A stretch of 21,391 nucleotides of DNA, taken from assembly GCA_963785035.1 (NCBI GenBank), contig CAWATG010000010.1, positions 1 through 21,391 on the forward strand, given 5' to 3'. The notes beneath the pieces were generated by a model that saw only the letters and a program-made list of their open reading frames with translations, searched no databases and was not told where the DNA came from. Below, in pieces: positions 14,042 to 21,391 of this stretch; the first letter of the stretch is position 1; each line of letters begins with the position of its first letter. Source of the stretch: CAWATG01 sp963785035 (lineage in GTDB: Bacteria > Actinomycetota > Acidimicrobiia > IMCC26256 > CAWATG01). Made by a program: the position numbers and the translations under genes.

Positions 14042-15892
14042 TCAGTCGAGTGCACGGATCTCCTCATTCGCATCCCGCAGACGCCGCGAAAGGCTGCGTG
14101 CGATATTTGCGTAAATGGTCGCGGTCAAGGTCGGGAAATCCTCGGAGAGCGTTCGAAGGACTTCGGACGAGACCAATCTGCAGGTTGTGGCCTCCTCCGC
14201 GCGGACCGATGTCGAGCGCGCGCCTCCGTCGAGCAATGCCATCTCGCCAAATGCGGCACTTGGTCCCATCGTCGCGAGTCGCCGCGGCTGTCCGGCTACG
14301 TGGATGTAGATCCCGACGCGACCTTCCAGGACGAAATACAATGAATCGGTCCGGTCACCCTCCTGGAATACAACCTCGCCTACCTCGAACTTGACGATCT
14401 GGGTGACCCGCTCCAACGCCATCACCGCGCCGTCGCCAAGTCCCGCCATCAGATCATGATGTGCCAGGTCACTTGCAGGTTCGCTTGTAGCGGCCGAGTG
14501 CTGGTGCAGGATTTGATCCTCTTGCCACTCGAGCGCCGCGTCGACGTCGGCGAACTCGAGCAAGGACGGATCTGCTGCACGCTGTGCGGAGAGGATTTCC
14601 GCGACCGCCGTGCCTCGCCGCGCACCGCAGAAGGCCCGTCGAGATCCCATACGAGCCGCGAGGCCGAGGATGTCGTCCAAGACGGCGACGGCGCCTTCGT
14701 CGACAGTCCCAACCCGACGGCAATCGAGTATCAGCACGCTGGCGACATCGAGTTGTGACCGAACTTCACGGCTGAGCGCCTCGGCCGACGCAAAATAGAG
14801 ATCGCCCTGAAGTTCGAGAACAACCGTTCCGGGCCCTTCGGCCCGCAACACAGCCGCTTCGCGTTCGGTGCGACGACGCTTCGATCGCACGGAAGCGCCG
14901 GTGTAGACGCGCCGCACCACATCAGCCGCAGAGGAATGCGGCTTCAGTACATGCAAATTGAAATGCTCCGACAGACTCTCGCACGCCGCGATGCCACGCA
15001 CGCTGTTGCCGCGCTGGTCAAGTGGCGGCGAATAGATCCCGATTCCCAACTGCCCCGGGACGACCGCGATGATCCCGCCGGAGACGCCACTCTTTGCCGG
15101 CATCCCGACGCGGTACACCCATTCGCCCGCAAAGTCGTACATGCCACAGGTGTTCATCACGCTGAGCACACGAACCACGTGTTCCTCGCTCAGAGCACGT
15201 TCGGAAGTAACCGGATTGACACCGCGGTTCGCAAGTGTCGCTGCCATGACTGCGAGATCGTGACAGTCGACCAGGAGCGAACACTGGCGGAAATACAGGT
15301 CGAGGGCCGCATCGACGTCTGCAGGCAACATGTCGAAGGCGCGCATGAAATACGCGATGGCACGGTTCCGGTCGCCCGTGACACGTTCCGATGTGAAAAC
15401 GTCCTCATCGACGGTGAGTTCGCGACCGGCAAGCTGAGCGAACCCGGTGCACAAGCGTCGGAATTGGCCGTCACGCCCATCCCCACCGAGAAGGTCGGTT
15501 GTGACGATGGCTCCCGCATTGACCATCGGATTAAAGGGCCGTCGCGTCTCTTCCTCGACCGCAATGTGGTTGAACGGGTCACCCGTGGGTTCGACGCCGA
15601 CTCGTGCGAGCATGTCTTCTGCACCCCGGTCTTCGAGCGCCATTCCGAACACGAAGGGTTTGGAAATTGATTGGATTGTGAAGGTCTTGGCCGAATCTCC
15701 CGCGTCGTAACGTTGGCCATCGAGCATGACGAGCGAAATGCCGAACCAATCGGGATCCGCATCGGCAAGGGCAGGGATGTAGGTGGCAGGCTCCCCGCCG
15801 CGAAGTTGCCGGAGCTCTTCATGGATGAATTCGATTGTGCGCCCTACCGGTAGGTCGGGTGCGGACCTCCGAATGCTGCCAAGACTCGCCAC
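14042..15892 (-). CDS. glsA: Glutaminase with STAS and cyclic-nucleotide-binding domains, 616 aa
   Basis: Residues ~15-310 are a serine-dependent glutaminase that hydrolyses glutamine to glutamate and ammonia. The SxxK catalytic pair is in TIQSISKPF (Ser75, Lys78). PFNPMVNAGAIVTTDLL, CSLLVDCHDLAVMAATLANRG and MPAKSGVSGGIIAVVPG are family motifs. Residues ~345-440 (TVVLELQGDLYFASAEALSR, LILDCRRVGTVDEGAVAVLDD) are a STAS domain. Residues ~475-605 form a cNMP-binding domain (VTQIVKFEVGEVVFQEGD, LYFVLEGRVGIYI), whose phosphate cassette FGEMALLDGGARSTSVRA keeps the Glu and Arg that contact cAMP. The start is GTG 15892 behind GAGGGG; no frame break. It is the first gene of the peptide-import operon. 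Inference: activity is gated by a cyclic nucleotide and by STAS-mediated interaction. I recall similar three-domain glutaminases in actinobacteria, but not this operon. Confidence 0.92.
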   Translation of the reverse strand: MASLGSIRRSAPDLPVGRTIEFIHEELRQLRGGEPATYIPALADADPDWFGISLVMLDGQRYDAGDSAKTFTIQSISKPFVFGMALEDRGAEDMLARVGVEPTGDPFNHIAVEEETRRPFNPMVNAGAIVTTDLLGGDGRDGQFRRLCTGFAQLAGRELTVDEDVFTSERVTGDRNRAIAYFMRAFDMLPADVDAALDLYFRQCSLLVDCHDLAVMAATLANRGVNPVTSERALSEEHVVRVLSVMNTCGMYDFAGEWVYRVGMPAKSGVSGGIIAVVPGQLGIGIYSPPLDQRGNSVRGIAACESLSEHFNLHVLKPHSSAADVVRRVYTGASVRSKRRRTEREAAVLRAEGPGTVVLELQGDLYFASAEALSREVRSQLDVASVLILDCRRVGTVDEGAVAVLDDILGLAARMGSRRAFCGARRGTAVAEILSAQRAADPSLLEFADVDAALEWQEDQILHQHSAATSEPASDLAHHDLMAGLGDGAVMALERVTQIVKFEVGEVVFQEGDRTDSLYFVLEGRVGIYIHVAGQPRRLATMGPSAAFGEMALLDGGARSTSVRAEEATTCRLVSSEVLRTLSEDFPTLTATIYANIARSLSRRLRDANEEIRALD

Positions 15893-16223
15893 GGATACGT
15901 CCCCTCATTCGTCGTCTGACGCCACGGATGCGGATGTGTTATCAGAACAACATTGCGGGCATGTTTCGGTGCGTTCCCGTAGCGGCTGTGCGTACAGGTC
16001 GTGTGGGCCAACGAATTCAATTATCAGAGTTCCGACATACGATCTTCATGCCGACGTAACCCCTCCAGCTGCACGCCGAGCGGTACAACATGCTGAAATC
16101 GGGCGTCCGTGCATCCTGATCATGCGGTTCAACTGGCTCTGAAAGTGCGCGTTACTTGGCCCGGATTTTCGGTTCGGACAGACAAGCAGCCGGACAATCG
16201 ATGATGGAAGACGGAGGAATGGA
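15893..16223. promoter_or_regulatory. 331-bp divergent intergenic region between glsA and the secreted protein
   Basis: No gene of its own is visible. It must hold the promoters of the glsA-peptide operon (minus) and of the secreted protein (plus). TTATCAGA occurs twice (about 15939-15946 and 16019-16026). On the minus strand these read TGATAA, giving GATAAC and GATAAT as candidate -10 elements for glsA, but I see no good -35 at 16-18 bp. The region is less GC-rich than its surroundings, as expected for a promoter region. Confidence 0.35.
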
Positions 16224-17207
16224 ATGGCACAGGCATCAGGCTCAGAAGATCTCCTACCCCACCGCGCGTCAAAACCGCCAAAGAGAAATCGATGGCAGCG
16301 ACGGCTTATCGGACCCGCGGCATTGGCACTGATCGCTTCGGTGGCGCTACTGCCAGGTGCCACGAAATCGCCTGCGTCGGCCGACCCAGAGGTCGACACC
16401 CTCGTGTTCGTCGCGCCACCGGCATCTGCGCAGAAGAACGCTGTGATCACCTCATCGGCCGGAAATCCCGCAGGACCTCCCATCACGGTGGGGATCGACT
16501 ACGCCATCGGGTCCGAGTCCTTCTACTCGGGGTCCGTGACTGTTGCAATCGCCAGTGGACCTGCGGGCGCGGTACTTTCAGGCACCTTGACGCAACCGTT
16601 GGACTCGGAAGCCGGCGTTGCGACCTTCGCCGACCTATCCATCAATACCTCGGGCGTCTTTACGCTGGCGGCAGTGTTCTCAGCGGCCTACGAAGAGGGG
16701 GCAGAACCCGACCCAACAGCATCGCCGGCGTTCACGATCTGGGACACCGTGACGAGTTGTCCAGCCGGGCGCACCTGCGCGTCCACGGTGTCGGTTCCGA
16801 ACGTGATGTCGACACAGATCGTTGGAAAATCCTCGACCGCCGGCGCCATCGTCGCTTCGCTGAGCGTGGATTCCTTCGGGTGTGGCGACACAGCCAACCA
16901 CGCGCCGCGTACCACGACGTTCGATACCTTCAACTTCACATCGACCACGCCCAAGTTGGCGATCGTGAAAATCGACCGATCGATCGTGAACGCGACCCCG
17001 AACAACGGTGCATCGAAATACCAGGTGTGCTATCAAGCGCCGACACCGTTCAAGACCCGTGCCGGCACAATGGCCACCACGGGCCTGCTGCCGGATTGCT
17101 GGGCGGTGCGTGGAGCAGCGCCGTGCGTCGTGCTCATCGCCAAGTCCTTTACCGGCAGCATCATCGAGACGCTCCTGCTCCCACCGGGCGACCCGAAGTT
17201 CCGCTAG
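16224..17207 (+). CDS. Secreted Ig-like protein with six cysteines, 327 aa
   Basis: The start ATG is preceded by GGAGG at 6-7 nt. A signal peptide is clear: basic KPPKRNRWQRR, core LIGPAALALIASVALLPGA, likely cleavage after ASA before DPEVDT. Residues ~55-175 look like a bacterial Ig-like β-sandwich of the repeat type found in actinobacterial surface proteins (SVTVAIASGPAGAVLSGTLT, GVATFADLSINTSGVFTLAA). The C-terminal half (~180-327) contains CPAGRTC, FGCGD, YQVCY, LPDCW and PCVV: six cysteines that could form three disulphides outside the cell. No LPXTG motif, transmembrane anchor or catalytic motif is seen, so it is probably released or loosely attached. The frame is clean. Function is unknown; it stands alone between two minus-strand units. 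Confidence 0.8.
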   Translation: MAQASGSEDLLPHRASKPPKRNRWQRRLIGPAALALIASVALLPGATKSPASADPEVDTLVFVAPPASAQKNAVITSSAGNPAGPPITVGIDYAIGSESFYSGSVTVAIASGPAGAVLSGTLTQPLDSEAGVATFADLSINTSGVFTLAAVFSAAYEEGAEPDPTASPAFTIWDTVTSCPAGRTCASTVSVPNVMSTQIVGKSSTAGAIVASLSVDSFGCGDTANHAPRTTTFDTFNFTSTTPKLAIVKIDRSIVNATPNNGASKYQVCYQAPTPFKTRAGTMATTGLLPDCWAVRGAAPCVVLIAKSFTGSIIETLLLPPGDPKFR

Positions 17208-17220
17208 GAAAGACGACTCA

Positions 17221-20200
17221 TCAATCACCGTTACCCAGGAGATCAGGGGTGGCGACAACAGAGAGCCGGGCGAGTGTCGCCCGGCTCTCTGCGTGTAATG
17301 ATGACGCACACCCAGGCGATGGCCCTGATGAAGCTCTGGACTCCTGATCGACGAGGTGAGCAAGAACCTCAAGGGTCAGCGCCGCCTCGTAGTCGGAATC
17401 GCGCGATCGTGCGGAGGCCAAACTCCGCTCGATCGCGCGACGAGCGGCAACGAGATCGCCCGTCCGGAGGTACGCGACACCGCGAATTCGGAACAGCAAG
17501 GCACTCTGCGCGGCCACACCGCCGAATGCAGCCAGCTGCTTGATCGTCGACTCCGTTACCGACATCGCCCGCTCGATGTCGCCGGTAAGCAGCAGCGCCT
17601 CAGCCATCCGTGCACGCGCCTCAAGCGCATCAACATGGGCTCCGACATCGCGGGATTCGGCGACAGCGTCTTCGAAGAGCGCAATCGCCTCATCCGCCCT
17701 CCCGCTCCGAGACGCCGCACGGGCGAGATTGCACTTTGCATATGCAGATGCGGGCCGATCTCCAGCCGCGTCCCAGACGCGCAGCGCACCGCGAAACATG
17801 GCCTCCGCCTCAGAGACATGTCCCTGGTCGATAGCGATCTCACCGATGTTCGCCGCACAGAACGCGTGCAAGACCATGTCCCCGGTGCGCCCCGCCATAT
17901 CTTTCGCCGCCTGATATTTCGCCATGGCCTCGTCCCACCGCCCGCGCCAGTACGCGTGCCCGCCGAGTAGGTTCAGGACACTCGCCTGACCTGGGAGATC
18001 GCCGAGTTCTTCGTAGAGTTCCAACGCACGGGCCAGATGTGCATCGGATTCGAAACGGCCAAGATTCATCTCAGCCCATCCATGCACCTTCAACGCGTGT
18101 GCCAGCGCATCGCCCTGCTCGCATGCTTCGGCCTCAGCGGCTGCCAAGCGACTCCACTTCATTGCCGGAGCGTGCTTACCGCCTTCCTGACAAAACTGTG
18201 CGTACCACGCCATGAGTAGCGACCGCTGCTTGCGTGCCTCGTCTGTGTCGATGGTGCTGATTGCGCGAAGACCGCGAGTTATCCAGCCCATGGCCCGCGA
18301 GTACCCGTCGCGCCAACCGGTGACCCACGCCAGTCGAAGCATGAGGCGCGCCTCGCACACGGCATCGCCCCGCACCAAACGCCGCGCCGCGCTATAAGCC
18401 TTATGAGCGGCGCCGTACTTGCCCAATCGGTGGAGAGTGTCACCCAGGGAGACGTAGGTATCTGCGAGACCGGCGCTTTCGAGTGTCGGCAAATTACGAC
18501 CGCATTGAATCGCCCGTTCGTAGAGTTCGGCTGCCTCGACGTTCGCGTAGATCGACGCGGCCCGTTGCGCTGCGAGATTCGAGAACGTCCATGCGTCGTC
18601 ATATCGGTGCGCGTGGAAGTAGTGCAGCGAGAGCGAGTCGGCTTGCTCATCGGTACGCGAACCTGCGGCGGCGCGTATCACGTCTGCAGCGCGGGCGTGG
18701 ATCTCTCGTCGGGTCCGGAAGGGCAGACCCTCGTATGCGCTATCGCGGACGAGCAGGTGTTCGAATCGCAGGTTGGGTCCCTCGCGATGGAGGACATCAC
18801 TCAAGCGGTTCCAGGTGTCGTCATCGTCGTCGGGCAGATCGTCGATCACCAATCGCACGAGGTCGACAGATGAGACCGAACCGAAGATGGACACGCGACG
18901 CAGGAGAGCTCGGTCCGCAGGTTCGAGACGGTCGATGCGTGCCGCGATGACACCCTCGAGCGAATCGGGCAGGCCTTCGACTCCACCCGCGAGGCGTGCA
19001 GCAGCGACAAGTTCACGCAGGAACAGCGGGTTGCCACCCGCACGTACGGCAAGCGCGGCCAACTCATGCGGCGCCATCGGGGCGTCATCAGTGGCATGGT
19101 GCACAAGCTCGACCGCCTCGTGCTCACCGAGTGGCATGAGATGCAGCGACATCACCTCGTCGTCCTTCGGTTTGAAACCCGCAGATTCTCCACGCCGCGT
19201 CACGCACAAAAACCAGGGCAGCGATCCGAGTTGCGTCACGAGATGGCTCAGCAAATCCGCGGACGCCGCGTCCATGAAATGTGCGTCCTCGACTACGAGC
19301 AGTGTCGGTGTCCGGAGCCGTCGAACCAGAAGATCGCCGACGACCTCCGCCAAACGAGCGCCCCTGAAACGAGGGTCGAGCTGCGCCGTCTCGGTGGTGT
19401 CCGCCATGGGGATGTCGACCACCGATGCGACGAGCGGCGTCCACTGGACCAACTCTGGCGCTACCTCTCGGACGGCCTCCCGCAACTCAGTGGCCGCGGC
19501 GGGGCCCCGAGAGTCCGGAGGAAGTCCGAAGAGCGCCGCGAAGGAGCGTTCGGAACGGGAAATATGGAGTAACGGACTCATAGGCGTCACACACGACGGC
19601 GAGTTGGACCATTTCGGTGGTTCGCGTCAGGAGTTCAGCGATGAGCCGAGACTTCCCGATACCCGGTTCCCCAATGAGTTGCACGACCGAGCCCTTGTTT
19701 GCCATGGCTTGCCCGGCCGCCGCAACGAGCGCGAGCAGCTCATCGTCTCGGCCGACGAACGGAAGGCCGAGAGGCGCCTCGCCTACCGCGACGCGATCGG
19801 CGTCGGCGATCGCGTCGCTACGCGCGACGCCTCCGACGCGAAACGTGTGAATCGGGTGCTGCTTGCCCTTGACCAGGAACGGTTCGAGGGCAATCGTCGC
19901 GAACCTGGTCGACGACCTCGTTACGACATCGCGCGATGCGAGGAGTTCCCCATGCCCGGCGTTTGCCATCAGCCTGGCTGCGAGGTTTACCGCGTCACCC
20001 ATGACGGTGTAGGTACGGCGATACGCAGGACCGATCTCTCCGGCGAACACGGCGCCACGATGCACACCGATCTGCACCGGTAACGAATGGGGAACATCGA
20101 GCACGTCGCGTAATGCACGCAACATGCGACCCTCGTCGTCGCCCGAGTTCGACGGCGCGCCGGCAGCGAGAATGATCTTTCCCCCGTCGCTGTCTCCGTC

Positions 20201-21082
20201 GGTGCCGAGAAACGATACCGAGTGCCGGTCGGCCGCAGCCTGGACCACCGAGACAAGCCGGCCCAAGTGCTCGGCGACCGTTGCCACTCTGCCGTCCTTG
20301 ACAATCTCGTCCGTACCCGAGAAGTGGAGAAATGCGACCGTGACCATCCGATGCTCCGGCTCGCGTACACCCGCAAGGATGTGCCGGCGCAAAGCAACGG
20401 ACACGCCCTTGGAAAGATCGGCCGACGTCACCGCTACCGGTAGCCGCCGGGAGAGCGCCTCGGCGCGTGGAGCGCGCCGTAAGAGCCAACCAGGTCCCTT
20501 CTTCGGGCCGACAAGCGATGGACGCAAGGCGGCGGCGGTCCGCGCTCCGATGAGAATTTCCCCGGCGTTCGCGGTGCTCTCCAATGCGAAGACCTCGGTC
20601 GCCGCAGGTCCGGTCACAATCAGTTCGCGATGTGTGTCACCGACAAGGAAGAGGTGGAACAAACCGCTGTTGATCCCGATCGACATACGCAGGGACAGCC
20701 GAAGGCCCGGTACATCGATGCGGCCCGCAGCGCGCAAGGTACGGCGCATCGCTACGGCCGCCGCACATGCCCTTTCTTGATGGCCATCGTCATGAAAGAG
20801 GAGGAAGAGCGCATCACCTCCGAACTTGAGCAGGCTCCCACCATTCGCGTACGCGACCTCGAGCAACTCGGCAAAACACCTGCCGATTGCATCGGCAAGC
20901 TCCTCGGCGCCGACCCGTCCGCGTTTGGCGAGGTGTTCGGAGAGCTTCGTAAAGCCGGAGATGTCGACAAAGACCACGGATCCGTCGATCTCGCGCCAAT
21001 TCGCGTTGGAATGGTTCGCGAGCCACTGGATGGTGAGGCGCGGCAGATATGGCGACAGCCGCGTCCATGTCGAGTCGGTCAC
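17221..21082 (-). CDS. Tandem class III nucleotidyl cyclase / AAA ATPase / TPR protein (sAC-like), about 1290 aa, frameshifted
   Basis: GTG 21082 overlaps the preceding ORF's stop (GTGA). Cyclase domain 1 (~35-190) has VVFVDISGFTKLSE and SLLKFGGDALFLLF, with both metal-binding Asp. Its nucleotide-contact stretch reads GPAATEVFALE, without the usual Asn/Arg. Domain 2 (~240-400) has FLHFSG in place of the metal-Asp strand but keeps GDAVNLAARL with Asn and Arg. A P-loop ATPase follows: FVGRDDEL, Walker A GEPGIGKS (~471-478), Walker B LLVVEDAHFMD (~595), then helical TPR-like repeats to the end. This order resembles soluble adenylyl cyclase (ADCY10): it would make cAMP and act as a large regulated signalling protein. 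One extra (or two missing) base at about 19526-19540 splits the frame between PFRTLLRGAL and GLPPDSRGP. The last ~20 residues run through a hairpin and may not be real. Confidence 0.87.
17260..17290. terminator. Perfect 14-bp hairpin, likely terminator of the secreted-protein gene
   Basis: AGAGAGCCGGGCGA (17260-17273), a 3-nt loop GTG, then TCGCCCGGCTCTCT (17277-17290): a perfect GC-rich stem 53 nt after the secreted-protein stop. There is no U-tract on either strand, as is common for actinobacterial terminators. Being symmetric, it would also stop the cyclase transcript, although the cyclase frame as read continues through it to 17221. Confidence 0.7.
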
Positions 21083-21355
21083 TGCCGCACCGGCACGTGC
21101 GCCCCGCTTGCACACGCGTCCTCGATCGGAACGGGCAGATTCGCCACGGATGAAACGAGCGTCGCAGGGCTCGCTCGGCTGCTGCTCAACTGCTCTCCCG
21201 ACTGCTGCTCACCCGGCAGCGATCGTGAAACGCAATCCTCGCAGATGCCGTCCGGGGGCTTCCGACCTAAGGGTCCGACGAAACCGAGAGTTCACAGAAC
21301 CCGCGAGTTCAGAATGCGGCGGCTTCGGCATGCCGACCGCGTTGGCGGCATCCAT
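21079..21355 (-). CDS. Small CxxC protein upstream of the cyclase, frameshifted
   Basis: A minus-strand frame reads GRKPPDGICEDCVSRSLPGE and ends VEDA-like in VPIEDACASGAHVPVRQ with TGA at 21081-21079, overlapping the cyclase GTG by the classic GTGA. This makes both the ORF end and the cyclase start credible. The frame closes upstream at about 21293. A neighbouring frame from ATG 21355 (MDAANAVGMPKPPHSELAGS) or ATG 21331 can join it by one indel in the run near 21275-21295. The reconstructed protein is ~90 aa, with a single CEDC pair as the only motif, no signal peptide or membrane helix, and no family I recognise. The ribosome site is weak. The coupling suggests it is made stoichiometrically with the cyclase and may regulate it. 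Confidence 0.45.
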
Positions 21356-21391
21356 CGTGCCTACCGGATTAGGAAGGTCCGGTCTCCATAA

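Noticed and set aside
13423..14394. Plus-strand open frame of 323 codons
   Set aside because: Antisense to the peptide-binding protein and glutaminase 3' end, which are clearly coding; no motif in the shadow.
16292..17347. Second plus-strand frame of 351 codons overlapping the secreted protein
   Set aside because: The other frame has a signal peptide, Ig-like pattern and ribosome site; this one is His/Arg-rich shadow.
18773..20083. Plus-strand open frame of 436 codons
   Set aside because: Antisense to the cyclase/AAA gene; Ser/Arg-rich composition without domains.
21262..21279. Inverted repeat GACC-TAAG-GGTC resembling a dormancy-regulator box
   Set aside because: The arms are short, the match to the DosR core is poor, and it lies inside a probable coding region.
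1..21391. Mobile element, prophage, CRISPR array or defence island
   Set aside because: No transposase, integrase, terminal repeats, spaced direct repeats or defence-type nuclease genes could be recognised in the readable frames.

Overview
The window is GC-rich, with dense genes, GTG/TTG starts and stop/start overlaps of a few bases. It carries a mycobacterial RafH (Rv0079)-like hibernation factor, a baeRF-domain protein, a TIGR03086 protein and a DUF4389 protein. Together these point to a high-GC actinobacterium; I cannot name the lineage. Apart from three plus-strand genes (a small zinc-ribbon protein, an HxlR regulator and a secreted protein), every gene is on the minus strand. I saw no tRNA, rRNA, CRISPR array, insertion sequence or phage gene.

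Layout, left to right. 1-1.74 kb: a baeRF-domain (release-factor-like) protein running off the left edge, translated after a RafH-like ribosome hibernation factor. 1.9-5.4 kb: a small zinc-ribbon ORF (+), undecaprenyl-diphosphatase UppP, a tandem DUF4389 membrane protein, an MgtC/SapB membrane protein and a small unknown ORF. 5.5-8.2 kb: a transglutaminase-like protein, a TIGR03086/DinB-like protein, a cupin, and a divergent HxlR regulator. 8.3-15.9 kb: a tight five-gene operon, transcribed right to left, of glutaminase (with STAS and cyclic-nucleotide-binding domains), peptide-binding protein, DppB, DppC and a fused DppD-DppF ATPase. 16.2-17.2 kb: a secreted Ig-like, Cys-containing protein (+). 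17.2-21.4 kb: a giant tandem-cyclase/AAA/TPR protein preceded by a small CxxC ORF.

A dominating feature is frame breaks. At least seven unrelated genes (baeRF, RafH-like, UppP, transglutaminase, cupin/TIGR03086, the cyclase and its upstream ORF) keep clear family sequence only if one reads across frames, whereas the 8.2-17.2 kb block reads cleanly. Unpolished sequence is a simpler explanation than simultaneous decay of housekeeping-type genes, so boundaries given for those genes are reconstructions.

Two functional themes stand out. The left end pairs a hibernation factor with a ribosome-rescue-like factor, with weak DosR-like boxes upstream. The right end combines a sAC-like nucleotidyl cyclase, whose two catalytic domains look like complementary halves, with a glutaminase carrying a cyclic-nucleotide-binding domain. 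That glutaminase heads a peptide-uptake operon, so the layout suggests (by inference) a cyclic-nucleotide-tuned nitrogen or peptide scavenging module.
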